Shown: positions 36,197-45,040 of the stretch, one piece after another | Numbering within the stretch: position 1 is the stretch's first letter | Layout of the letters: every line of letters begins with the position of its first letter | Assembly: GCF_003314435.2 (NCBI RefSeq) | Contig: NZ_QNVY02000007.1 | Coordinates: 1 to 64,000, forward strand | DNA length: 64,000 nt | DNA from: Flavobacterium petrolei | GTDB lineage: Bacteria; Bacteroidota; Bacteroidia; Flavobacteriales; Flavobacteriaceae | Direction of reading: 5' to 3' | Made by a program: the position numbers and the translations under genes | The notes under the pieces: generated by a model | Seen by the model: only the letters and a program-made list of their open reading frames with translations | Database searches by the model: none | What the model was told of the DNA's origin: nothing

Positions 36197-37303
36197 CTAC
36201 TTTTTACTGTTCTCTATTTTTCTTTGATTGATTCTATTTTGGGCAATAGTCAAAGCAGCATGATGTGTTGTCATGTTGTTAGCAATTGCAAAATCAAAAA
36301 TCTCCAATGTTGTGTTATAGATATTTTCTGTTTTACGCATGATTTCTGCTTTGTCATAATGCGCTAATTCAGCGTAAACATTGATGATTCCACCTGCATT
36401 AATCAAGAAATCGGGAGCATATAAAATCCCTCTTTCCTGTAAAATTGCACCGTGAACATTCTCATCAGCTAATTGATTATTAGCAGCTCCGGCGATTACT
36501 TTTGCTTTAATTTTATAAACTGTATTGTCATTTAAAGTTGCTCCCATGGCGCAAGGCGCATAAATATCAACATCTGCACTGTACAAATCGTCTCCTCTGA
36601 AAATTTCTGCATGGTACTTCGCTCCTACTTCATTCAGTTTTTCTTCATTGATATCAGCAATAGTAACGATTGCTCCTTCTTTGGTCAAATAATCAACTAA
36701 AGTTTCACCAACATGACCAATTCCTTGAACCAATACTTTCTTGCCACTCAAAATATCAGAACCAAATTGTTGTTTTGCAGCTGCTTTCATTCCTAAATAT
36801 ACTCCGTAAGCCGTAACAGGCGACGGATTTCCAGAACCACCTCTTGATTCAGAAATTCCGGTAACATATGGTGTTACATCTCTAACGATATCCATATCTG
36901 CGGTTTCCATTCCCACATCTTCAGCAGTAATATATCTTCCGCTTAAACCGTGTACAAATTCACCAAACTTGCGCATCAACTCGGGCGTTTTTTGCGTTTT
37001 TGCATCTCCTATAATCACAGCTTTACCGCCACCAATATTTAATCCTGTAATCGCTGCTTTAAAAGTCATACCGCGTGAAAGACGCAAAACATCATTTAAT
37101 GCTTCCCATTCATTGGCGTAATTATACATTCGCGTACCTCCTAAAGCTGGACCCATTACCGAATTATGAATACCAATAATTGCTTTTAAACCTGTATCTT
37201 TGTCGTTGCAAAATACAATTTGTTCGTGATCATCAAATGATAATTGACCAAAAACGGGATCCATTTTTTGAAGTTCCTTTCCAGTTGTGAAAGCTGCATT
37301 CAT
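36197..37303 (-). CDS. Leucine/valine-type amino acid dehydrogenase
   Basis: A 368-residue member of the Glu/Leu/Phe/Val dehydrogenase family, oxidatively deaminating branched-chain amino acids with NAD. Seen: GPALGGTRMY near residue 51, the catalytic Lys region GGGKAVI near 92-98, YITAEDVGM and a Rossmann GIGHVGE near 194. Length and motifs fit leucine dehydrogenase better than glutamate dehydrogenase. With ilvE elsewhere in the window it would serve branched-chain amino acid breakdown. The initiator could also be Met14. Confidence 0.88.
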   Translation of the reverse strand: MNAAFTTGKELQKMDPVFGQLSFDDHEQIVFCNDKDTGLKAIIGIHNSVMGPALGGTRMYNYANEWEALNDVLRLSRGMTFKAAITGLNIGGGKAVIIGDAKTQKTPELMRKFGEFVHGLSGRYITAEDVGMETADMDIVRDVTPYVTGISESRGGSGNPSPVTAYGVYLGMKAAAKQQFGSDILSGKKVLVQGIGHVGETLVDYLTKEGAIVTIADINEEKLNEVGAKYHAEIFRGDDLYSADVDIYAPCAMGATLNDNTVYKIKAKVIAGAANNQLADENVHGAILQERGILYAPDFLINAGGIINVYAELAHYDKAEIMRKTENIYNTTLEIFDFAIANNMTTHHAALTIAQNRINQRKIENSKK

Positions 37304-37352
37304 AGTGTAAGTTTTTATAGTGATAAATTACGAATTCGTCAAAAAGACATTT

Positions 37353-37360
37353 CAAATTTA
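37353..37360 (-). promoter_or_regulatory. -7 promoter box of the amino acid dehydrogenase
   Basis: Minus strand TAAATTTG matches TAnnTTTG, about 49 bases before the start. Confidence 0.5.
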
Positions 37361-37503
37361 CATAAAATATAAATATGCATCAACATTTTGTCTAAAATTT
37401 GTTAATTCATCAATTAGAGTAATCGAAAATTTATCGGTAAAAATAATAAAAACAAATTTTTAACTTAGAAATAAAATCATTTCAACACAGAATATCATAA
37501 AAA

Positions 37504-39264
37504 ATGAAAGAATTACGTTATTTAAATAAATACTTCGTCAAATACAAATACAGTTTCTTACTGGGAATTATTTTTACCATTATTGCACAGATTTTCATGC
37601 TTTTCACCCCAAAGTTGATCAGCAAATCTTTCAAGGTAATTGAGGCTTTTGCCAAAGATAAAACCATAGCCAAATCAGTCATTCATGAGGAATTAATTTC
37701 GAATATTTTACTGATTATTGCCACAACAATCATTGCCGGATTTCTTACTTTTTTGATGAGACAAACCTTAATTGTCATGTCCCGACACATAGAATTCGAT
37801 TTGAAAAACGAAGTTTTCCGCCAATATGAGAATTTATCTCAAAATTTTTACAAGCAAAATCGTACCGGAGATTTAATGAACCGCATCAGCGAAGATGTTT
37901 CAAAAGTAAGAATGTATGTGGGTCCTGCGGTAATGTACACGATTAATACTGTTATTCGTTTTGCAATCGTAATTGTCTATATGTATAATGTATCCCCAAC
38001 TTTGACACTTTATACGCTGTTACCTTTACCCATTTTATCGTATACAATTTTCAAGTTAAGTTCCGAAATCAATATAAGGAGCACCATTTTTCAGCAATAT
38101 TTATCTAAAGTTTCCAGTTTTTCGCAAGAAATATTTTCAGGAATCCGTGTGATAAAAGCGTATTCACTGGAAGGCCAACATCAAAATAACATGGTGAGCT
38201 TAGCCAATGAAAGCAAAAGTAAAAGCTTGAATTTAGCCAAAGTACAATCCTTATTCGGTCCTTTAATGTTAGCGCTTATCGGTATCAGTAACTTGGTGGT
38301 AATTTATTTTGGAGGTTTAATGTACATCAACGGTTCCATAAATAGCATTGGAACCATTGCTGAATTTATTTTGTACGTCAACATGCTGACGTGGCCTGTA
38401 GCTTCACTTGGCTGGGTTTCTTCGATGGTTCAGGAAGCAGAAGCGTCTCAAAAAAGATTAAATGAATTCCTTAAAATTGAACCGGAGATAAAAAATAAAA
38501 ACGAAAATAAATCCATAATCGAAGGCTCGATCTCTTTCGAAAACGTAAGCTATACATATGAGGATACTAATATCAAAGCGTTGCAAAACATATCTTTCAC
38601 CGTTAAAAAAGGAGAAACTTTAGCTATTTTAGGGAAAACAGGATCTGGAAAATCTACCATTTTATCCTTAATTTCCAGAATGTATGATGTAACCGATGGA
38701 AAAATAACCATTGACGGAAGTGAAATAAGCAACGTCAATCTTTTTGATTTGCGAAACAGCATTGGTATCGTTCCGCAAGATGCGTTTTTATTTTCAGACA
38801 GTATTAAGAATAATATTATGTTTGGCAAGGAGAATGCGAGCATCCAAGAAGTGGAATCAGCAGCAAAAAGTGCCGTTGTTCATGATAACATCATGGGCTT
38901 TAATAAACAATACGAAACTGTGTTGGGTGAAAGAGGAATTACACTTTCCGGAGGTCAAAAACAAAGAGTTTCCATTGCCAGAGCCATTATTAAGAATCCT
39001 CCTATTTTACTTTTTGATGATTGTTTGTCGGCCGTTGATACGGAGACAGAAGAAGCGATATTGAATAACCTGCACGAAATTTGTAAAGACAAAACAACTA
39101 TAATTGTAAGCCACCGTGTGTCATCAGCTAAAAATGCTGATAGAATTATAATTATTGATAAAGGACAAATCATCCAACAAGGTTCTCATAATCAATTGAT
39201 AAATCAAGAAGGGTATTATGCGGCTTTGTATTTGAAACAACTTTCAGAAAAAGAAATGCTATAA
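37504..39264 (+). CDS. ABC exporter, fused permease and ATPase
   Basis: A 586-residue half-transporter. Residues 1-320 contain about six membrane helices of the type 1 exporter fold; the ATPase follows with Walker A GKTGSGKST at about 378-386, signature LSGGQKQR at about 481-488, Walker B ILLFDDCLSAVD at about 502-513 and switch His in VSHR. It acts as a dimer. MsbA/MdlB-like lipid or drug export is possible; the substrate cannot be told. The Walker B has Asp-Asp where most members have Asp-Glu, as in MdlB-like members. Confidence 0.9.
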   Translation: MKELRYLNKYFVKYKYSFLLGIIFTIIAQIFMLFTPKLISKSFKVIEAFAKDKTIAKSVIHEELISNILLIIATTIIAGFLTFLMRQTLIVMSRHIEFDLKNEVFRQYENLSQNFYKQNRTGDLMNRISEDVSKVRMYVGPAVMYTINTVIRFAIVIVYMYNVSPTLTLYTLLPLPILSYTIFKLSSEINIRSTIFQQYLSKVSSFSQEIFSGIRVIKAYSLEGQHQNNMVSLANESKSKSLNLAKVQSLFGPLMLALIGISNLVVIYFGGLMYINGSINSIGTIAEFILYVNMLTWPVASLGWVSSMVQEAEASQKRLNEFLKIEPEIKNKNENKSIIEGSISFENVSYTYEDTNIKALQNISFTVKKGETLAILGKTGSGKSTILSLISRMYDVTDGKITIDGSEISNVNLFDLRNSIGIVPQDAFLFSDSIKNNIMFGKENASIQEVESAAKSAVVHDNIMGFNKQYETVLGERGITLSGGQKQRVSIARAIIKNPPILLFDDCLSAVDTETEEAILNNLHEICKDKTTIIVSHRVSSAKNADRIIIIDKGQIIQQGSHNQLINQEGYYAALYLKQLSEKEML

Positions 39265-39335
39265 TTGTTGTATAATACATATTTTTTATAGATTTTTGGG
39301 TACTAGTTAACAACCATAAATTGATAGAAAGGATT

Positions 39336-39716
39336 ATGAGAGAACATGACATGTTAGAAAAAGAAGAGATTTTTTCTAAAGTTTTAAGAGCTGGAAGAAG
39401 AACCTATTTCTTTGATGTGAGAGCGACAAAAGCAGATGATTATTACATTACCATTACAGAAAGTAAGAAATTTACCGAAGAGGATGGATCTTTCCATTTC
39501 AAAAAGCATAAAATTTATTTATACAAAGAAGATTTCGCTGCTTTCGCAGAAATTTTAGGAGAAATGACATCTTACGTTTTGAACCACAAAGGCGAAGAAG
39601 TAATCTCAGAAAGACACCAAAAAGATTTCAAAAAAGAATATGCATCTGAAAAATCAGATGATGAAATTATACCGCAAACATCAACTTTTACAGATATAGA
39701 ATTTGATGATATTTAA
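39336..39716 (+). CDS. DUF3276 (PUR-alpha-like) nucleic-acid-binding protein
   Basis: A 126-residue protein. EEIFSKVLRAGRRTYFFDVRATK and YYITITESKKFTEEDGSFHFKKHKIYLYKEDF form a PUR repeat, the fold of eukaryotic Pur-alpha, found in Bacteroidota as DUF3276. Binding to single-stranded or purine-rich DNA/RNA is expected from the fold. The ATG at 39336 is chosen over a TTG five codons earlier because MREHDMLEKEE matches the usual N terminus of the family. The C-terminal 30 residues are acidic and disordered. Confidence 0.88.
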   Translation: MREHDMLEKEEIFSKVLRAGRRTYFFDVRATKADDYYITITESKKFTEEDGSFHFKKHKIYLYKEDFAAFAEILGEMTSYVLNHKGEEVISERHQKDFKKEYASEKSDDEIIPQTSTFTDIEFDDI

Positions 39717-39740
39717 TTTTTAGTTACTTACTTACCAATA

Positions 39741-39779
39741 AAAAAGTCCAAAAGTCATTTGATTTTTGGACTTTTTTTG
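39741..39779 (+). terminator. Rho-independent terminator
   Basis: AAAAGTCCAAAA pairs with TTTTTGGACTTTT and is followed by a T-run, after the DUF3276 gene. Confidence 0.82.
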
Positions 39780-39810
39780 TACATTTCACTAAACAGTAGA
39801 AACAACTAAA

Positions 39811-40635
39811 ATGACAGAACCAATCGTAAGTACAGCATGGCTTCAAGCAAATCTAAAAGATCCAAACTTAATACTCCTCGATGCCAGTTTCAAAGAGAAG
39901 CAATCCAATATAGAAACAGATCTTGAAAATATTCACATCAAAGGCGCTCGTTTTTTTGATATAAAAAACACGTTTAGCGATACCAATAATCCTTTACCCA
40001 ACACGATTCCTAATCCTGAACAGTTTGAATTTGAAGCCAGAAAACTAGGGATTAACAAGAATAGTATCGTTGTAATTTATGACAATCTGGGCGTTTATTC
40101 CAGTCCAAGAGCATGGTGGTTGTTTAAAGTAATGGGACATCAAAATGTTGCTGTTCTGGATGGCGGTCTACCGGAATGGATTAGTCAAAAGTATCCCGTT
40201 GAACCAATACCGGAAATTCTAAACTATACTATTGGGAATTTTGAAGCCAAATTTGATCCAGAATTGGTCAAAAGCAAAGAACAAATTTTAGAAAACATAC
40301 AAACTAAAGACTCGGTTCTGATTGATGCTCGTACGGAAAACCGATTTAAAGGAATTGGCAGTGAACCCAGACCCGGATTGCGAAGTGGCCATATTCCCGG
40401 CTCCCTAAATATGCCATACACACAACTTTTAAGAAACGGCAAATTTTTACCAAAAGAAGAATTAGTCAAAATTCTGAAAACTGACAGCAGACCTCTAATA
40501 TTTACTTGTGGTTCCGGAGTTACTGCCTGCATCGATTTAATTGCTTATGAATTGATTGGTAAAAATCCCAAATCCGTCTACGATGGTTCTTGGACAGAAT
40601 GGGGACAACTGGAAAATCTTCCAATTGAAAATTAA
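39811..40635 (+). CDS. Sulfurtransferase (two-domain rhodanese, SseA-like)
   Basis: A 274-residue protein with two rhodanese domains, an inactive N-terminal one (about 1-135) and a catalytic C-terminal one. The active-site loop is CGSGVTAC with Cys233. The loop sequence CGSGVTA is that of 3-mercaptopyruvate sulfurtransferases rather than thiosulfate sulfurtransferases. It would transfer sulfur to cyanide or thiols. It is a monocistronic gene with no signal peptide. Confidence 0.9.
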   Translation: MTEPIVSTAWLQANLKDPNLILLDASFKEKQSNIETDLENIHIKGARFFDIKNTFSDTNNPLPNTIPNPEQFEFEARKLGINKNSIVVIYDNLGVYSSPRAWWLFKVMGHQNVAVLDGGLPEWISQKYPVEPIPEILNYTIGNFEAKFDPELVKSKEQILENIQTKDSVLIDARTENRFKGIGSEPRPGLRSGHIPGSLNMPYTQLLRNGKFLPKEELVKILKTDSRPLIFTCGSGVTACIDLIAYELIGKNPKSVYDGSWTEWGQLENLPIEN

Positions 40636-41233
40636 AATGTATTATTTTTTAATACTAATGGTACGAATTTTTTAAATAAAAACTGATTTTAAATTGTAAA
40701 TCACATTACGACCGCTAATTCCGGGAGTAATTTAAAAAATAGTGTGTTATAAACAGCTTAACAAAGAAATTAGCATTCATTATTATACAATGTCAGTACG
40801 TTTTTAATTTAAATGGAATAACTAACTTCCTTGCTTTCTAGCGAAAATAAGCCACAAATTCGTGCTAATAAATTTATTCTTTCCAAATAGTAAATTAACT
40901 ATTTAAAAATTTCAGCATCAAATCTGAGCTTAACTATTACCGAAATTCATGCAATTCTCCTCTTTAAACGGAAGTTAAAAGATTGTTTTCCAGATAATTT
41001 TACATGTTATTTAATTACATTTATCCAATACTTACAATAATGAAAATCTACGTTCAAATATTTTTGTGGATTAACGCAGAGCTAAAAGGTAGTGAGAGCC
41101 TTTTTTAATAGAAATTTTCAGGGCTTAATCTCATCTTTTTTGAGACTTTATTTAAAATTATTTGAACCTCTGACAAATTATCGTAAAATAGCAATTAAAC
41201 CGAACGAAAAGCATTTAAAATTACTGACAACAC
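40636..41233 (+). other. About 600-base AT-rich intergenic region
   Basis: No coding frame of useful length, RNA gene or terminator was seen. A 22-codon frame starts at about 41040 and overlaps a TATTTTTG box, but nothing supports it as a gene. Confidence 0.5.
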
Positions 41234-42154
41234 ATGAAAGAAGCCAATTCATTATTTAGTTTTTTATACGCCGCACTTTTATCTGAAAAAACTAAAAAAA
41301 GAGCTGAAATTTTCTTTGTTTCGTTAGCAATAATAAGTTTTTTATTGCATTTAGCAATCATTGCCTTAGTTGACCTTAAAATTATTTTGATCAATGATTA
41401 TTCCAAATTATTAAGTAATCCAATATCTGCAATTTACACTCCATTCTCCTTTATTTTGATTTATGAAGTTTACCTATTAGTCTATTATCTTCCTAAATCG
41501 ACAACTATCTATATTGGCAAACAATATGAAATTATCACTCTAATTATCATCCGAAGAATTTTTAAAGACTTAACCAAATTAGAATTAAACTCTAATTGGT
41601 TTGATTCGAAAGCTAATGTGAATTTTACCTTTGACATTGTGTCTACAATAATATTGTTCTTTTTAATATTTATCTTTTACAACCTCAACAAAAAAAATGA
41701 AATTAATCAGTCTAAACTCCAAAAAACGTTGGACATCAATTCATTCATAAAGCTAAAAAATATTTTTGCTATCGGGCTCATCCCTATATTTTTGGTGCTT
41801 TCAATATACAGTTTAGCCCACTGGATTTACGAAAATTTCTTTTCAATTACGCAAATCGTTGTTAAAATTAAAGACATTAATAAAATTTTCTTTGCTGATT
41901 TTTTTACAATTCTGATTTTAATTGAAGTGCTTTTACTATTGTTTTCCTTCTTCCTTTCAGATAAATTCAATAGAGTCATTCGCAATTCAGGTTTTATCAT
42001 ATCAACAATATTAATAAAGCTTTCTTTTGGCACAGAAGGAGTTTTGAATGCAATACTTATTGTAGCTGCAGTATTGTTTGGCGTTATAATCTTAGCTATT
42101 CACAATAAATATGAGACCTTAGAGGTAAAAAGAGTCAGTACTTTAGAGTCATAA
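41234..42154 (+). CDS. Hypothetical multi-pass membrane protein
   Basis: A 306-residue protein with about seven hydrophobic segments (roughly residues 24-50, 68-88, 133-152, 177-200, 220-245, 252-270 and 272-288). The N terminus LFSFLYAALLSEKTKKRAEIFF is amphipathic. No transporter or sensor motif was recognised. It converges with the small tRNA-binding protein gene, its stop lying within a couple of bases of that gene's end. Function unknown. Confidence 0.7.
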   Translation: MKEANSLFSFLYAALLSEKTKKRAEIFFVSLAIISFLLHLAIIALVDLKIILINDYSKLLSNPISAIYTPFSFILIYEVYLLVYYLPKSTTIYIGKQYEIITLIIIRRIFKDLTKLELNSNWFDSKANVNFTFDIVSTIILFFLIFIFYNLNKKNEINQSKLQKTLDINSFIKLKNIFAIGLIPIFLVLSIYSLAHWIYENFFSITQIVVKIKDINKIFFADFFTILILIEVLLLLFSFFLSDKFNRVIRNSGFIISTILIKLSFGTEGVLNAILIVAAVLFGVIILAIHNKYETLEVKRVSTLES

Positions 42155-42155
42155 A

Positions 42156-42491
42156 TCACCCTATTTGCAATCCATTTTCAATTTTAAAATCGGGCGCCAA
42201 TAAAATCACATCTCCTTCTTCCCCTACTGCACCCAAAACCAAGCATTCGCTCATGAATTTCCCAATTTGTTTTTTAGGAAAATTGATTACCGCTACGATT
42301 TGGCGGTTGAGTAAATCTTCTTTCTGATAACGTTTGGTTATTTGCGCCGATGTTTTTCGGATTCCGATTTTGGTTCCAAAATCAATCGTTAATTGGTACG
42401 CTGGTTTTCTTGCTTCAGGAAAATCATTTATTTCTAAAATGGTTCCCACACGCATTTCTACTCTTTCAAATTCAGTCCAAGTCAGTTCCAT
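42156..42491 (-). CDS. csaA: CsaA-like tRNA-binding protein
   Basis: A 111-residue OB-fold protein of the EMAP/Trbp type: FERVEMRVGTILEINDFPEARKP at about residues 8-30 and IVAVINFPKKQIGKFMSECLVLGA at about 64-88 are the family signatures. CsaA binds tRNA and has been described as a secretion chaperone in Bacillus. The length matches the stand-alone form; no synthetase domain is attached. Confidence 0.9.
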   Translation of the reverse strand: MELTWTEFERVEMRVGTILEINDFPEARKPAYQLTIDFGTKIGIRKTSAQITKRYQKEDLLNRQIVAVINFPKKQIGKFMSECLVLGAVGEEGDVILLAPDFKIENGLQIG

Positions 42492-42654
42492 CTAATTTTG
42501 ATTTAATTTTGATTTAATTTCGAATTATAAAGTTACATTTTACAAAATAAAAAACTACTCATTATAAGAAGATATTTACTAATTGAAAGCAATCCTAAAC
42601 TAATCTGACGTGTTAAATACACGTTAAACGTCTTAGAACTAAAAAAAATGAGTG

Positions 42655-42662
42655 TATTTTTG
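42655..42662 (+). promoter_or_regulatory. -7 promoter box before the structured leader
   Basis: TATTTTTG matches TAnnTTTG, 20 bases before the 33-codon leader frame and about 240 bases before the glutamate-synthase-like gene. Confidence 0.6.
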
Positions 42663-42682
42663 CAGTGCGAAATTTAATTTTC

Positions 42683-42784
42683 ATGAAAATCTTTCCAAAT
42701 ACAACACCAACTTGCACCTCTCTTTTTAAAGAGATTTTCGTGCTTGGTGCTAAGTTTTCGCATTCAAAAGCCTTTGTTGATTAG
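42683..42784 (+). CDS. Possible 33-residue leader peptide
   Basis: A short frame (MKIFPNTTPTCTSLFKE at the start, ending AFVD) sits right after a good promoter box and ends one base before a terminator-like hairpin. The same bases can form a nested hairpin: CACCAA with TTGGTG, GCAC with GTGC, TCTCTT with AAGAGA at about 42710-42757. So the stretch may be a translated leader, a structured RNA, or both. Peptide composition shows no amino acid run that would reveal a ligand. It is speculative as a gene. Confidence 0.35.
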   Translation: MKIFPNTTPTCTSLFKEIFVLGAKFSHSKAFVD

Positions 42785-42833
42785 ACCTTCGTCTATATAA
42801 CAACAAACTACTACTTCGAGACGAAGGTTTTTC
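42785..42833 (+). promoter_or_regulatory. Terminator-like hairpin in the leader (attenuator candidate)
   Basis: ACCTTCGTCT pairs perfectly with AGACGAAGGT around a 24-base loop and is followed by TTTTCTTT. It lies between the leader frame and the glutamate-synthase-like gene, the place of an attenuator. Confidence 0.5.
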
Positions 42834-42900
42834 TTTACACCATTTATTTAATCTGAAATTTTAAAAGTTCTCTTTTTAAAATTCAATATAATTTTAAAAC

Positions 42901-44454
42901 ATGTTTTTAAAAAAATTAGCAGCGCACCAAATTATTTGGGCGTCTACCCTTTCGTTTCTAGTAATCAGCAGTGTATTAATTTATTTCGATTATCTTGATT
43001 ATTTATTTTTGGCTGTTCCACTTTTATTAGTCTATTTACTAATTTCAGATACTTTTCAATCCAAGCATACCGTTAAAAAAAATTACCCAATTGTGGGTCG
43101 ATTCAGGTATTTCCTAGAATCTTTTCGTCCGGAAATGCGTCAATATTTTTTTGAAGGCGAATTAGACGGAAAGCCATTTAATCGCAGACAACGCACAATC
43201 GTTTATCAAAGAGCCAAAAATGTAAAGCAAACTATCTCTTTCGGAATGCAGGATGATCCAAACAGAATTGGTTATGAATGGGCGGCGCATTCTATTTATC
43301 CAAAAAGAGCCGACAAACAATTTTTCAGGACCACAGTAGGCAACAGCAAGTGTTTGCAACCGTATAGCGCCAGTATTTATAACATTAGCGCCATGAGTTA
43401 TGGCGCATTGAGCAAAACTGCTATTTCTTCTTTGAATAAAGGAGCTCAAAAAGGTGGATTTGCGCATAACACAGGCGAAGGAGGAATCAGCGATTTTCAC
43501 TTAGAAGGCGGTGATTTAATTTGGCAAATCGGAACAGGATATTTTGGATGCAGAAAAGATGATGGTACTTTTTCGGAAGAATTATTTACAGAAAAAGCCA
43601 ACTTTCCACAAGTTAAAATGATTGAGTTGAAACTCTCGCAAGGAGCAAAACCCGGGCATGGAGGATTATTACCCGGTGAAAAAAACACGCCTGAAATTGC
43701 TAAAATTAGAAATATCCAGCCTCACATTGCAGTACATTCTCCTGCGGGACACACTGCTTTTTCAAATAGCACTGAATTATTGCTTTTTTTGAAGAGATTA
43801 AGACACTTGTCAAATGGAAAACCTGTTGGATTCAAAATTTGTATTGGTCGCCAAGATGAATTTATTGACATCATTAAAGCCATGAAAGAAACAGGAATTA
43901 TACCTGATTTTATAACCGTTGACGGAGCAGAGGGAGGAACTGGAGCAGCACCTTTAGAATTTATTGATTATATGGGAATGGCACTTTCGGATGCTTTGAT
44001 TTTTGTTTCCAAAACCTTGCAACAATTTGAACTCAGAGATCAAATTAAAATTATGGCTTCTGGAAAAATCATTACTGGTTTTGATATCGCCAAAGCGATT
44101 TCACTTGGTGCCGATGCATGTTACAGCGCACGAGGAATGATGTTTGCATTAGGTTGTATTCAAGCGTTGCAATGCGACAGTGGTAAATGTCCTGTAGGTA
44201 TTGCAACCCAAGATAAAGCATTATACAAAGGATTAGATATTACCGAAAAAAGTGTTCGCGTTGCTCATTTTCACAACAACACACTAAAAGCTTTTGCCGA
44301 ATTCATTGGAGCTTGTGGATTTGATTCTCCAAAAGCTATTACTCCAGATGTTTTTTACCGCAGAATTGACCATAAAACGAATGAAAGTTTTACATCACTA
44401 TTTTTTAATGATTTTAAAAATAAAGCTAAAACCGAAAAAATAAACTTAAATTAA
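42901..44454 (+). CDS. FMN-binding glutamate-synthase-like protein (membrane-anchored)
   Basis: A 517-residue protein. Two hydrophobic N-terminal segments (about 10-55) precede a domain like the FMN/iron-sulfur part of glutamate synthase large subunit: NISAMSYGALS near 160, HNTGEGGIS, KPGHGGLLPGEK, then TVDGAEGGTGAAP and CX5CX4C in GCIQALQCDSGKCPVG (about 418-433), the [3Fe-4S] spacing of GltB. The glutaminase domain of GltB is missing, so ammonia-dependent or unrelated FMN chemistry is possible. It is followed by a GreA/Rnk-like gene six bases away, probably the same transcript. Confidence 0.87.
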   Translation: MFLKKLAAHQIIWASTLSFLVISSVLIYFDYLDYLFLAVPLLLVYLLISDTFQSKHTVKKNYPIVGRFRYFLESFRPEMRQYFFEGELDGKPFNRRQRTIVYQRAKNVKQTISFGMQDDPNRIGYEWAAHSIYPKRADKQFFRTTVGNSKCLQPYSASIYNISAMSYGALSKTAISSLNKGAQKGGFAHNTGEGGISDFHLEGGDLIWQIGTGYFGCRKDDGTFSEELFTEKANFPQVKMIELKLSQGAKPGHGGLLPGEKNTPEIAKIRNIQPHIAVHSPAGHTAFSNSTELLLFLKRLRHLSNGKPVGFKICIGRQDEFIDIIKAMKETGIIPDFITVDGAEGGTGAAPLEFIDYMGMALSDALIFVSKTLQQFELRDQIKIMASGKIITGFDIAKAISLGADACYSARGMMFALGCIQALQCDSGKCPVGIATQDKALYKGLDITEKSVRVAHFHNNTLKAFAEFIGACGFDSPKAITPDVFYRRIDHKTNESFTSLFFNDFKNKAKTEKINLN

Positions 44455-44460
44455 ATCGAT

Positions 44461-44850
44461 ATGAAACCAATTCCAGTTTTAACAATTACCGATTATAACA
44501 TTCTTCGCAAATTAGTAAAAAATGCAAAAGACAGCACAAATATTAGAGAGATTGCCTTACTTACACAAGAATTAGATCGCGCAATCATCAAAAAAGAAGG
44601 TGTTCTTGACGAGTCAATTATTCGAATGAATTCTCATGTAACAGTCAAAGACATCAAGACAAAACAGCAAATGAATATTCAAATTGTTATGCCTTCACAA
44701 TCCAATATAAAAGATGGAAAAGTTTCTATTTTGGCTCCTTTATCCGTAGCTATAATTGGATTTAAAGAAAATGACGAAGTGGAATGGCAATTGCCTGCCG
44801 GCATTAAAAATTTAAAAATAATTACCGTAACTAATACTGCAAACGACTAA
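44461..44850 (+). CDS. GreA/GreB/Rnk-family C-terminal domain protein
   Basis: A 129-residue protein. The second half (KVSILAPLSVAIIGFKENDEVEWQLPAG) is the FKBP-like C-terminal domain of GreA/GreB/Rnk; the N-terminal half is helical but too short for the GreA coiled coil. That is the Rnk type of build: binding in the RNA polymerase secondary channel is likely, while transcript cleavage is not. It starts six bases after the glutamate-synthase-like gene. A terminator follows. Confidence 0.8.
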   Translation: MKPIPVLTITDYNILRKLVKNAKDSTNIREIALLTQELDRAIIKKEGVLDESIIRMNSHVTVKDIKTKQQMNIQIVMPSQSNIKDGKVSILAPLSVAIIGFKENDEVEWQLPAGIKNLKIITVTNTAND

Positions 44851-44864
44851 TTATAACCTTTTTT

Positions 44865-44896
44865 AAACACCTCATTTTATGAAGGTGTTTTTTTTC
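44865..44896 (+). terminator. Rho-independent terminator
   Basis: AAACACCT pairs with AGGTGTTT (one interior bulge) and is followed by a long T-run. Confidence 0.8.
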
Positions 44897-45040
44897 GTTA
44901 AGCAAAAACCCTCCCTTTTTATTTTCAAAAACAAATAAAGTTACAACTATTTAAACTAATTCTGTAAAACTTTCTGTGTGAAATAGTTATAATTTTACAA
45001 AAGGCGAATACTAAAATTCATCTTTTAAATAGTAATTATT

